NCBI GenBank assembly: GCA_003249225.1
Contig: QKJQ01000021.1
Coordinates: 1 to 64,000, forward strand
Source: Clostridia bacterium
Lineage (GTDB): Bacteria > Bacillota > Clostridia > Lachnospirales > Lachnospiraceae
Direction: 5' to 3'
Length of the DNA stretch: 64,000 bases
Below, in pieces: positions 42,075-49,615 of this stretch. A program made the position numbers and the translations under genes. The notes under the pieces were generated by a model. That model searched no databases, was not told the origin of the DNA, and saw only the letters and a program-made list of their open reading frames with translations. Numbering within the stretch: position 1 is the first letter of the stretch; every line of letters starts with the position of its first letter.

Positions 42075-43620
42075 TATTATCAAAACATTTGCCAGATGTG
42101 CGGTTATGGAAGTAAGTAACGAGGGCTTCTACAATACAGAGGACGAATATACCATTGAACTGAACGGAAAGTTTTATAAGAACAGCACAAAAGTGGTAGA
42201 GAGTCTTTATGATTTACGCCCGGATACCGAGTATCAGGTAACCTTAAAGAGAAATGGCAAAGAAATCGGTCAGGTCGCATTTTGTACCAAAAAGGAAGCC
42301 GTAACGCTGAATGTCAGGGAGTTTGGGGCTTTGGGTGATGGGAAACACAATGATACGATCAACATTCAGTGTGCCATCAATGCCTGCCCGGAGAACGGAC
42401 GTGTCTATCTGCCGAACGGTATCTATAAAGTAACAAGCTTGTTCCTGAAAAGTCATATACTGATCGATCTGGCGGAGAATGCCGTAATATCTGCGATTCC
42501 GGATCGTACGATGTATCCGATCCTTCCGGGAATCATTGAGGGAAATGACGAAGAAACCGAATATAACTTTGGAACCTGGGAAGGCAATCCGATTGATTGT
42601 TTTGCCGCCATCATTACCGGACTTTTTGTCGAGGATGTGGCAATCACGGGAAGAGGTACCATAGACGGATGTGCAAGCCGTGAGAACTGGTGGAACAATC
42701 CGAAGGTAAGGAACATTGCCTGGAGACCAAGACTTGTCTTTTTGAACCACTGCAAACACATAACTATGCAGGGCGTTACGGTAACGAACAGTCCTTCCTG
42801 GAACATACATCCGTATTTTTCAGACCATTTGAAATTCCTGGATCTGAAGATACAGAATCCGAAGGATTCACCAAATACAGACGGACTTGATCCGGAATCC
42901 TGCAGTAACGTGGATATCATTGGGGTGTATTTCTCCGTTGGAGACGACTGCATCGCGATTAAAGCAGGCAAAATCTATATGGGTGCAAAGTATAAGACCC
43001 CATCAGAAAATCTCATGATTCGTCATTGTATGATGAGGGATGGCCATGGTTCCATCACGATAGGCAGTGAGATGGCGGGCGGAGTTAGAAATCTGACGGT
43101 ACGTGAATGTGAGTTTGTAGACACGGACCGCGGACTACGCATAAAGACAAGACGAGGCAGAGGACGTGATGCTGTCATTGACGGTGTTTTGTTCGAACGG
43201 ATCCGTATGGATCAGGTACTGACCCCGATCGTAATTAATTCCTTCTACTTTTGTGATCCGGACGGACATTCAGAGTATGTTCAGTCACAGGAAATCCACA
43301 AAGTAGATGAAAGAACACCGATCCTTGGTGAATTCACCTTCCGTGATCTTGAATGCTCGAACTGCCATGCCGCCGCAGCATACATTATAGGATTGCCGGA
43401 AGAAAAAATCCGCAGGGTAGCATTTGAAAATGTATCCTTTACCTATGCTTTGCAGCCGATTCCAAGCTGTCCTGCCATGATGGATGGACTTGGTGAAAAG
43501 GTAAAGCTGGGTGTATTTGCAAAAAATGTTCAGCGTCTTGAACTGAAGGATGTGAAGATAAAAGGGGCCGAGGGGGATACGGTCATTACAGAGAATGTGA
43601 ATCAATTGATTATGGAGTAA
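42064..43620 (+). CDS. Polygalacturonase, GH28, predicted cytoplasmic
   Basis: Hydrolyses alpha-1,4-galacturonosyl linkages. The first 75 residues resemble a fibronectin-III-like module (YTIELNGKFYKNSTKVVESL), followed by the parallel beta-helix starting at VREFGALGDGKHND. The GH28 set is complete: Asp273 in NTDGLD, Asp294-Asp295 in GDDCIAIK, His328 in GHGS, and Arg359-x-Lys361 in RIKT. There is no signal peptide or membrane anchor in 518 residues, so it would act on oligogalacturonides already imported, most likely as an exo-enzyme releasing galacturonate for UxaC/UxaB. It overlaps the upstream unknown gene. Confidence 0.93.
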   Translation: MTANIIKTFARCAVMEVSNEGFYNTEDEYTIELNGKFYKNSTKVVESLYDLRPDTEYQVTLKRNGKEIGQVAFCTKKEAVTLNVREFGALGDGKHNDTINIQCAINACPENGRVYLPNGIYKVTSLFLKSHILIDLAENAVISAIPDRTMYPILPGIIEGNDEETEYNFGTWEGNPIDCFAAIITGLFVEDVAITGRGTIDGCASRENWWNNPKVRNIAWRPRLVFLNHCKHITMQGVTVTNSPSWNIHPYFSDHLKFLDLKIQNPKDSPNTDGLDPESCSNVDIIGVYFSVGDDCIAIKAGKIYMGAKYKTPSENLMIRHCMMRDGHGSITIGSEMAGGVRNLTVRECEFVDTDRGLRIKTRRGRGRDAVIDGVLFERIRMDQVLTPIVINSFYFCDPDGHSEYVQSQEIHKVDERTPILGEFTFRDLECSNCHAAAAYIIGLPEEKIRRVAFENVSFTYALQPIPSCPAMMDGLGEKVKLGVFAKNVQRLELKDVKIKGAEGDTVITENVNQLIME

Positions 43621-43658
43621 CTTCTGTAAGACTTACAGAGAGGAAAGGATACGTGACG

Positions 43659-44528
43659 ATGAGAGAATACGCAATAACGACAGATTCGAATTCAGATTTG
43701 CCGCTAGAGTATATTGAGCAGAATAAAATTGGAATCATTTCACACTACTACAACATAGACGGAGAAGATTACGGAGAAGGCAATCTTCTTCCTGCAAATG
43801 AGTTCTATGACAGAATGCGCAACGGTTCCATGCCAACGACCATGGCCAGCAATCCTGCAGTGATCCGTGATGTCTTCACTGAGTATGCCAAGGAAGGGAA
43901 AGATGTACTTCATATAAGCTTTTCTTCTGCCCTTAGCTGTGGCTGCAGCAACGTAATGGACGGAGCCAGAGAGATCTGCGAAGAATTCCAGGACTGCACC
44001 ATTAAAGTCATTGATACATTGAATGTATCACTTGGTCAGGGGATGGTCATCATGAAGGCAGTGGAGATGCGAAAAGCAGGAAAAAGCCTTGAAGAGACCG
44101 CAGCCTGGATCGAAGCAAATAAGATGGATTTCTGCTGTCAGTTCACAGTGGACGATCTCTTCCACTTATACCGCGGAGGACGCGTGTCAAAGGCCGCAGC
44201 GGTCGTTGGAACGATTCTCAGCATTAAACCGATTCTTTATGTGGATGACAACGGAGCACTCCTTGCCCTTGAAAAAGCGCACGGACGAAAGAAATCCCTT
44301 GCTAAGATCGTTGATAATATGACAGATCGTATGGGAAAATACCGGGAAGGCAATCCGCTCGTATGTATCGCACATGGTGATGTATTGGAAGAAGCAAATT
44401 ATGTGGCAGAACTGGTCAAAGCAAAAGTTCCGACGGATAAAGTCATCATCAATACAGTAAGTCCAAGCATTGGTGCGCATTCCGGTCCGGGAGCCATCGG
44501 CATCCTGTTCATGGGTGAAAAGCGCTAG
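43659..44528 (+). CDS. DegV family fatty-acid-binding protein
   Basis: DegV proteins bind a fatty acid and deliver it to a fatty acid kinase (FakA) for phospholipid synthesis or turnover. The 289-residue protein (ATG 43659; GTG 43653 is also possible, with AGAGGAAAGG upstream) has the typical opening YAITTDSNSDLPLEYIEQ, the lid and acyl-binding segments MPTTMASNPAVI and LHISFSSALSCG, and the C-terminal HSGPGAIGILFMG. It follows the polygalacturonase by 39 bases without a terminator. It is probably read through but functionally unrelated to pectin use. Confidence 0.9.
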   Translation: MREYAITTDSNSDLPLEYIEQNKIGIISHYYNIDGEDYGEGNLLPANEFYDRMRNGSMPTTMASNPAVIRDVFTEYAKEGKDVLHISFSSALSCGCSNVMDGAREICEEFQDCTIKVIDTLNVSLGQGMVIMKAVEMRKAGKSLEETAAWIEANKMDFCCQFTVDDLFHLYRGGRVSKAAAVVGTILSIKPILYVDDNGALLALEKAHGRKKSLAKIVDNMTDRMGKYREGNPLVCIAHGDVLEEANYVAELVKAKVPTDKVIINTVSPSIGAHSGPGAIGILFMGEKR

Positions 44529-44542
44529 AAGCAAGAGTTTAT

Positions 44543-44582
44543 GCGGATGGAGCAGGTTGTTTGCCTGTCTCCATCCGTTTTA
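44543..44582 (+). terminator. Terminator after the DegV gene
   Basis: CGGATGGAG plus CAGG pair with CCTG plus CTCCATCCG around a short loop, followed by TTTTAG. Confidence 0.85.
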
Positions 44583-44733
44583 GATTTCTAATAAATCTTG
44601 TTAATTGTATCTATTGTTTGAATATTTTGTCATACTCAAATTTGCCTTGACTTTTTATAAGAAACGAGTCATAATAGTTAAGCACAGTCAGTCGTGGTAA
44701 TTGTTTCAATCGTACGATTGGAAGTGTTTATAT

Positions 44734-44807
44734 CGAGGCGTGGCTCAGTTTGGTAGAGCGCTGCGTTCGGGACGCAGAGGCCGCAAGTTCAAATCTTGTC
44801 GCCTCGA
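44734..44807 (+). tRNA. tRNA-Pro (anticodon CGG)
   Basis: The acceptor stem CGAGGCG/CGCCTCG closes a 74-base cloverleaf with D-arm TGGCTCAGTTTGGTAGAGC, anticodon stem CTGCG/CGCAG with loop TTCGGGA (CGG), and T-arm GTTCAAATC. Discriminator A; the CCA end is not encoded. Confidence 0.95.
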
Positions 44808-44905
44808 TTTGCTTTTCTGGCACCGGTTTCCGGTGCATTTGTCAATGCAGAATGAAATTCTTTATTCCGCATTTACGATAGAACTTGAACAAACATAAAT
44901 AGTAT

Positions 44906-44978
<73 letters not shown>

Positions 44979-45029
44979 TCGAAGAAAGTGCAGTAAAATC
45001 AATGGTTACAGAGGTTGAGTGAAAGTGAG

Positions 45030-45054
45030 AAGTGCTCGAAAGAGTGCTTTTTTT
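45030..45054 (+). terminator. Terminator after the tRNA pair
   Basis: AAGTGCTC pairs with GAGTGCTT (two G-T pairs) around a GAAA tetraloop, followed by T7. Confidence 0.75.
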
Positions 45055-45270
45055 ATGTTTTGGGGACTATCTGGTGTATATTTGGTGATTACTGACGGCA
45101 GTTTGATGATATTAAAGCAGGATATCCTGAGACGATAGATTTCATGTAGGAAGTGTTTTGGTCTGTACGAAGTTGTACAACGATACGAAGTGACTGCAAG
45201 GAGGCAGTTAGGGGGAGAATAGGCAATCAATTGTGTGATCGATTTTGATTATGGTTATGTACAGTAAAAG
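45055..45270. other. Intergenic, no gene seen
   Basis: About 215 bases after the tRNA terminator with no usable reading frame. It may contain the remnant of an integration boundary, but I find no repeat of the tRNA end here. Confidence 0.45.
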
Positions 45271-45465
45271 TTACGCTGAGAAAAATCCAATCTTTAGCAA
45301 AATTACAAATACAACAATTACAAGGACACCAACTATCACCGAGGCATACCTGACCACTTTAAATTGTGCTTGTGTCATTTTTTTTGGTTGTTTTAACGAG
45401 AAGATAACAATATTACATATAAGCATAATAGAAAAACATATAGCTATTAATATTTTTACAGACAT
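45271..45465 (-). CDS. Small two-helix membrane protein, unknown
   Basis: A 64-residue protein with two hydrophobic helices (ILIAICFSIMLICNIVIFSL and ASVIVGVLVIVVFVILLKI) joined by a basic loop (KQPKKMTQAQFKV). On the minus strand an AAGGAGTGG lies 8 bases before the ATG, which supports translation. It is the only minus-strand gene between 1 and 47 kb that I accept. The architecture is that of small membrane peptides such as holin-like or toxin-like proteins, but no specific family is recognised. Confidence 0.7.
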   Translation of the reverse strand: MSVKILIAICFSIMLICNIVIFSLKQPKKMTQAQFKVVRYASVIVGVLVIVVFVILLKIGFFSA

Positions 45466-45792
45466 ATTTCAACCACTCCTTGAACTTATTATTTATTAAG
45501 TCTATATCAATCGTATACACAAAGCAACAAAAACTGCAGTGCTGTGATTTATTATTTTTTAAAATCTCTAAGCAACAAATAGTAAGGCACTTATAGACAT
45601 CATAGGTGCCTATTTTAACGCTTGCAAGTCAAAGAGCAAAGTAGTAGCATAGAAGTAGAAAAGGCTGAATCAGGTTAAAATACGTAGATTATTATCGAGA
45701 TATAAGAAAAGATTATCCTGATTTGAAGTCGGTAAAATTGGTATAGGAAAATGTTTCGGTACCTGGCTACGGGATGCAGAAAGGATAAAAAT
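45466..45792 (+). other. Gene debris
   Basis: About 330 bases without an intact gene. A hairpin GGCACTTAT/ATAGGTGCC (45585-45612) may be an old terminator. A 25-codon coding-looking remnant with no start (45669-45746) reads YVDYYRDIRKDYPDLKSVKL before a stop. The composition is AT-rich and unlike the flanking core genes. Confidence 0.5.
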
Positions 45793-46023
45793 ATGAATCA
45801 ATATTATAAGATCCACGACTTAAACAAAGTAGCAAGGAGAGGACCGGTTACCGTATATCTGTGATTCAATGAATAAAACTGGGAAGTTGATTATAATCAC
45901 AAAGTAATGGACAGAATCATTGGTTATGAAGAAGGTGAAGGTATAGGCAAGACTGACATGATGATGTGTATAGATGAAAATAGCCCGGAAGAAGCTATGA
46001 AACTTATTGAAGAAATGAATTGA
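45793..46023 (+). pseudogene. Decayed small gene with two in-frame stops
   Basis: Reading from ATG 45793, the frame gives MNQYYKIHDLNKVARRGPV and continues to position 46023, but is broken by TGA (codon 24) and TAA (codon 28). The downstream part (VMDRIIGYEEGEGIGKTDMM, then CIDENSPEEAMKLIEEMN) still looks coding and could be translated from ATG 45907 as a 38-residue peptide. I read it as a decayed accessory gene of unknown family, about 76 codons when intact. Confidence 0.55.
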
Positions 46024-46046
46024 TAAAATGAAAAAGGGACGATCAT

Positions 46047-46178
46047 ATGTCTTGCTAAGAATTTGATTATAACAACATGCTAGCCCTAGATGATGATTCA
46101 AAGGAAAATCATGAGATGTTAGATCAAATAATTAAAAAGGAGTATGAAAAAGAACTGGAGAAGAGAAAGAAAAAATAA
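46047..46178 (+). pseudogene. Decayed short gene with an early stop
   Basis: From ATG 46047 codon 4 is TAA, after which the frame runs on as EFDYNNMLALDDDSKENHEM and a Lys/Glu-rich helix to 46178. AAAAAGGGAC lies in front of the first ATG. An internal ATG (NNMLALDDD) could give a peptide of about 33 residues. It is adjacent to another gene broken in the same way. Confidence 0.5.
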
Positions 46179-46234
46179 TTCCATCAGGCAGTAGATTAGG
46201 CCAATTGGCTCAGATATTTTACGAACGAGATCAG

Positions 46235-46266
46235 GACATCTAACAGTTTTGTTAGGTGTCTTTTTT
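46235..46266 (+). terminator. Strong terminator
   Basis: GACATCTAAC pairs with GTTAGGTGTC (one G-T pair) around a 6-base loop, followed by T6. Confidence 0.9.
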
Positions 46267-46315
46267 GTTAGTTATGATAAGTGGTAGCATGGAAAGAAAA
46301 CGGGGAGGTATTTGT

Positions 46316-46549
46316 ATGCCAGAATTTAAACAACGCAATGGTGTATTAAAAGGTATAATAAAATGCCCGATTTGTGGAACGGATTATACTTTTGAGCAAG
46401 ATAAAAATGGAGAAGCAATTGTTATAAATTATTCTGGTCCACGTGAAAATTGTTATGAATTACAGCTTGAAGTTAATAGTAAATGCGAAAAATGTTTATT
46501 TACAGCAAGAACATATGCATTTGTAAATTGGATAAATAAAAAATTGTAA
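46316..46549 (+). CDS. Small zinc-ribbon protein, unknown
   Basis: A 77-residue protein starting at ATG 46316 with GGGGAGGT 6 bases upstream; the longer frame to 46256 covers a terminator. Two CxxC pairs, IKCPICGTDY and SKCEKCLF, form a likely zinc ribbon split by a 35-residue insert rich in acidic and aromatic residues. No family is recognised. It shares the GGGGAGGTATTTG leader with the gene at 47149, suggesting the same accessory origin. A short, imperfect GC-rich hairpin follows (46554-46575). Confidence 0.65.
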   Translation: MPEFKQRNGVLKGIIKCPICGTDYTFEQDKNGEAIVINYSGPRENCYELQLEVNSKCEKCLFTARTYAFVNWINKKL

Positions 46550-46581
46550 ACAGAGGCATCCTTCGGGGGGCTTTTATCCTA

Positions 46582-46610
46582 TTGTTGCCATACGACAAAA
46601 ATGCTAAAGT
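46582..46610 (+). promoter_or_regulatory. Extended -10 promoter
   Basis: TTGTTG (46582-46587), 17-base spacer, then TGC-TAAAGT (46602-46610). The promoter at 53962 has the same elements with identical spacing. Confidence 0.55.
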
Positions 46611-46631
46611 AAAAAAAAACGGAGGTACTTT

Positions 46632-47063
46632 ATGGGTGATAATAAAGATAATGTTATGGATGGATTTCCATTAAGCGATGTAATAAGAGCAGTACACGAT
46701 GAATTGATATTGAGTCAACAAAGAAGAGAAAAAGAAGGGAAAGATCCATTATTCTATGTTGATAAATTAACAATTGAAGCAAGTTTTATCGTAACCAAAT
46801 CACATGAAGCAAATGCAAAGATGGGGATTAAATTATTGTCTTTTCTAGATATGGGGGTAAATGCTAATGTTGCGCATGAAAACAATACAATACATAAAAT
46901 GACTTTAGAGCTTACGGCAAAACAACCAGATTCTATAAAGGGTATTATTATTGATTCTGGAAATGGATCTACGCCTTTACCAGTATTTCCTTTTTCTAAT
47001 CAAAAGAGTAAAGATGGTGAGCCCAAAATTGTTTTACCAATCATACCAGAAAAAGAAAAATAA
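46632..47063 (+). CDS. Possible trypco2-domain protein
   Basis: A 143-residue soluble protein with ACGGAGGTAC before its ATG. Residues 12-95 (PLSDVIRAVHDELILSQQRR, then FYVDKLTIEASFIVTKSHEA, and later MTLELTA) follow the pattern of the trypco2 domain: an N-terminal helix, a beta hairpin carrying LTIEASF, then a strand ending in LTLxLTA. Trypco2 is a small partner domain of trypsin-like proteases in NTPase-centred conflict systems. No protease or STAND ATPase is visible in this window, so it would be an orphan. The C-terminal 45 residues are Pro/Lys-rich. The assignment is by eye. Confidence 0.5.
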   Translation: MGDNKDNVMDGFPLSDVIRAVHDELILSQQRREKEGKDPLFYVDKLTIEASFIVTKSHEANAKMGIKLLSFLDMGVNANVAHENNTIHKMTLELTAKQPDSIKGIIIDSGNGSTPLPVFPFSNQKSKDGEPKIVLPIIPEKEK

Positions 47064-47148
47064 GCGCCAATAGAAATATTGGTCAATTACCTTGTTTTTA
47101 TTTTCAGTGTAAGGGTAACAAGGAAAAAGAAAATGGGGAGGTATTTGA

Positions 47149-47361
47149 ATGAAAAACGAAGAGCTAATAGGAAAAACAATTATGAGTGATAATGGTACAA
47201 AGTATTTAATTACGGGAATTGTTGGATCAAAAATGGAGACGCTTGATATATCGTCAGGCCGCGAGGTGGATGAAAGTGAAGGTGTGGAAGGTTATATCGT
47301 AAATCAAACAGAATACGTATATATCGACAAAAAAGATTTAGATAAGTATAAATTAGCCTGA
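47149..47361 (+). CDS. Small conserved-looking protein, unknown
   Basis: A 70-residue acidic protein with ATGGGGAGGTATTTGA before the ATG. It begins KNEELIGKTIMSDNGTKYLI and ends YVYIDKKDLDKYKLA; the pattern of short beta strands with glycine turns suggests a small barrel. No family is recognised. It lies in the same AT-rich stretch as the zinc-ribbon and trypco2-like genes. Confidence 0.6.
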   Translation: MKNEELIGKTIMSDNGTKYLITGIVGSKMETLDISSGREVDESEGVEGYIVNQTEYVYIDKKDLDKYKLA

Positions 47362-47399
47362 ATTATTCACTTTGCCATACGGATATCGGATTGCCCCGT

Positions 47400-47870
47400 T
47401 TACTTTGAATACACATAAACTTCAGACTGCCATTTCTCGATCCATTCATCATAAACAAAGCCAAGTTTGAGCAGAAGATTCTTAGAAGGAATATTCTCTT
47501 TTTCTGTCATGGCTATGATTTCACAATCAGAAAATCTTTCTTGTAACTCGGGCAGGTAAGCTTTTAGAACTTCGGTTACATATCCTTTGCGTGAAAAATC
47601 AGGATTGATCGTATAACCGATGGAGATTGTCTTTTCCTTTTTGGATACATACAGATCACCAATAAGAGTATTTATGGCTTTATCGATGATGGCAAGCTGC
47701 ATTCCCTTCGTTATATCCAAGGGTACGAGCAAGGCTTTTTTGTATTCGTCCTTTGATAGATTTTTGAAGCCTTGATATTTCATCCACTCGTCATTGTTTC
47801 TATAAACCATAAAGGATTCAAGATCTTTTTCTTCGAATTGTCTTACGATACATCGATTTGTTTCTAACAT
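47400..47870 (-). CDS. GNAT-family N-acetyltransferase (RimJ/RimL-like)
   Basis: A 156-residue acetyltransferase on the minus strand with TTGGAGGTAC 7 bases before its ATG. It starts LETNRCIVRQFEEKDLESFM and carries the acetyl-CoA motif IGYTINPDFSRKGYVTEVLKA near residue 85 and the C-terminal ENIPSKNLLLKLGFVYDE. This fits the RimJ/RimL subgroup that acetylates protein N-termini or small amines; the substrate is unknown. It faces the preceding gene tail to tail. Confidence 0.88.
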   Translation of the reverse strand: MLETNRCIVRQFEEKDLESFMVYRNNDEWMKYQGFKNLSKDEYKKALLVPLDITKGMQLAIIDKAINTLIGDLYVSKKEKTISIGYTINPDFSRKGYVTEVLKAYLPELQERFSDCEIIAMTEKENIPSKNLLLKLGFVYDEWIEKWQSEVYVYSK

Positions 47871-48096
47871 TTTAGTACCTCCAAGGATAATAATCGATTA
47901 TGCTTCAGTTAATTAACAAGCAGGAATATACTTCTTTATTATACTACAAAGGGAAGTATTTTTCTTTTCTTATTTTGCAGACTAATTTTCATATACAGTA
48001 TGAATGTCTGTTTGCCAAATAGCCGTATGACCAATTTTTAGCTTCTCCTTTGCAAGCATATCAAGTATAATAGATTTGTACACAGAAGGGAGAATT

Positions 48097-48882
48097 ATGA
48101 ATAATTTTAGTGATAACAGAGATTTTATGAAGAGCGGATTTGACCTTCCGGAACGAGAATTCGTTTCCGATCAGGAGAAAGGTATCGCACCGCCTCCGAT
48201 TGAAAAAGATATAGACGATTTTATTGATATTATAGAGCTTCCCAAAGTAGAGGAGACAGATCTGAAGAACAAGAATTTATTTTCCTGCTTGTGCGCAAGA
48301 AGAAGCAGGCGCAAATACACCGATAATGCCATCAGTCTTATGGAATTAAGTGTGCTGCTCTGGGCAACTCAAGGGGTACAGAAGATTATACCGGCGTACA
48401 AGAAAACTGGGCATATCAGCCTTCGGCCGGTTCCATCGGCAGGTGGAAGACAATGCTTTGAAACTTATCTTGCGATCAATAATGTCGCTGGACTGAAAGC
48501 GGGAATATACCTGTACAGACCATTAAAACATGAAGTTGCCTTTCTTTATATGGTAGAAGATCTGCCTGCGAAGCTCATTTATGCTTACGGTGGTGAGGAC
48601 TATCAGGCTGAGGCAAGATGGCTTGGCCACGCGCCGGTGGTATTTCTTTGGTCCTGCGTCCCTTACCGTGGAGAATGGCGGTATCATATGGAAGCGCATC
48701 GACTTATGCTGCTTGATATTGGACATGTATGTCAGAATCTTTATTTGGCTTGTGAAGCTCTGGGGCTGGGTACCTGTGCGATAGCGGCCTATGTACAGAA
48801 AGCAACCGATGAGCTGCTGCATTTGGATGGAGAGAACGAGTACGTTGTATACATTTCCGGGGTGGGAAGATTGCCTGAATAA
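48097..48882 (+). CDS. SagB-type nitroreductase-family protein
   Basis: An FMN-dependent nitroreductase-fold protein of 261 residues from ATG 48097 (AGAAGGGAGA upstream). ARRSRRKYTDNAISLMELS and LLWATQGVQ match the SagB-type oxidoreductase pattern, followed by RPVPSAGGRQCFETYLA, a flavin-binding segment, and the C-terminal ALGLGTCAIAAY. SagB enzymes can oxidise azolines in peptide natural products, but stand-alone versions like this are common in Clostridia and usually unlinked to bacteriocins. No cyclodehydratase or precursor peptide is visible nearby, so I make no natural-product claim. Confidence 0.85.
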   Translation: MNNFSDNRDFMKSGFDLPEREFVSDQEKGIAPPPIEKDIDDFIDIIELPKVEETDLKNKNLFSCLCARRSRRKYTDNAISLMELSVLLWATQGVQKIIPAYKKTGHISLRPVPSAGGRQCFETYLAINNVAGLKAGIYLYRPLKHEVAFLYMVEDLPAKLIYAYGGEDYQAEARWLGHAPVVFLWSCVPYRGEWRYHMEAHRLMLLDIGHVCQNLYLACEALGLGTCAIAAYVQKATDELLHLDGENEYVVYISGVGRLPE

Positions 48883-48970
48883 TAATTAAAATGAAAATCA
48901 TTCAAAGCAGAACAAGTATTTCATCTTTCATAGGAAACAGCACTGTGGGTGCCGTACCTTAGGAGGTTTT

Positions 48971-49525
48971 ATGTATTTAGAGACAAACAGACTGATCCTT
49001 CGAGATTATAAGGAGTCTGATTTCGAAGATTATTATGCATTGAAGAGAGATCCGGAGGTTATGTATTACCTTCAGGATATACAGCTTTTTTCCGTTGAAG
49101 CGGCGCGAGAGGATTTTTTGCTGGTTTTGGATGACCAGAAGAAGGCAGACCGAAGCTTTTGTTTCTGGCATATGGAAAATAAAAAGACAGGCGAGCAAAT
49201 CGGAAGTATTGGCTACACGGTTACTTCCACTACACCAGTTGGGAAGCTTGTTCACGCCGGGTATTTTACCTATCCAAAATTCTGGGGACAGGGATATACA
49301 AGTGAGGCTCTGACCAATGTGCTGGAATATGCGTTTACAAAGGATAATGTATACCGGGTAACCACAGGCTGTCTGGCTGAGAATATAGGTTCAGAAAAGG
49401 TAATGCAACGGTGCGGGCTGATCAAGGAAGCGACGCATATAGCGTATGAATGGCACGATGGAAGGATGAAAGATCGTCTCGAATATCGTTTGTTAAAAGA
49501 TGAATGGATGAAGTTGTTCAGCTAA
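48971..49525 (+). CDS. GNAT-family N-acetyltransferase (RimJ/RimL-like)
   Basis: A 184-residue acetyltransferase behind TTAGGAGGTTT. It begins YLETNRLILRDYKESDFEDY, and its acetyl-CoA site is HAGYFTYPKFWGQGYTSEAL near residues 96-115, followed by ENIGSEKVMQRCGLIKEA. The subgroup acetylates ribosomal-protein N-termini or small molecules. It is a second, distinct GNAT within 1.5 kb of the one on the minus strand. Confidence 0.9.
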   Translation: MYLETNRLILRDYKESDFEDYYALKRDPEVMYYLQDIQLFSVEAAREDFLLVLDDQKKADRSFCFWHMENKKTGEQIGSIGYTVTSTTPVGKLVHAGYFTYPKFWGQGYTSEALTNVLEYAFTKDNVYRVTTGCLAENIGSEKVMQRCGLIKEATHIAYEWHDGRMKDRLEYRLLKDEWMKLFS

Positions 49526-49539
49526 TATGAAAAAAAGTA

Positions 49540-49582
49540 AAACCGCAGTCAGGGAGAAAATCTTCCAGACTGCGGTTTCTTA
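49540..49582. terminator. Bidirectional terminator between convergent genes
   Basis: AAACCGCAGTC (49540-49550) pairs perfectly with GACTGCGGTTT (49568-49578). It serves the GNAT gene on the + strand and the lipoprotein gene on the - strand. Confidence 0.9.
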
Positions 49583-49615
49583 TTGTTTGCATTAAAAACG
49601 AATCAAGGGTCAGAA

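Noticed and set aside
44701..44898. 65-codon frame over the tRNA-Pro gene
   Set aside because: Overlaps the tRNA; has no ribosome binding site.
45820..46101. 93-codon minus-strand frame
   Set aside because: Antisense of the decayed genes; hydrophobic by composition only, no ribosome binding site.
48097..48882. SagB-type protein as part of a bacteriocin cluster
   Set aside because: No cyclodehydratase, precursor peptide or exporter nearby; stand-alone SagB-like nitroreductases are common.
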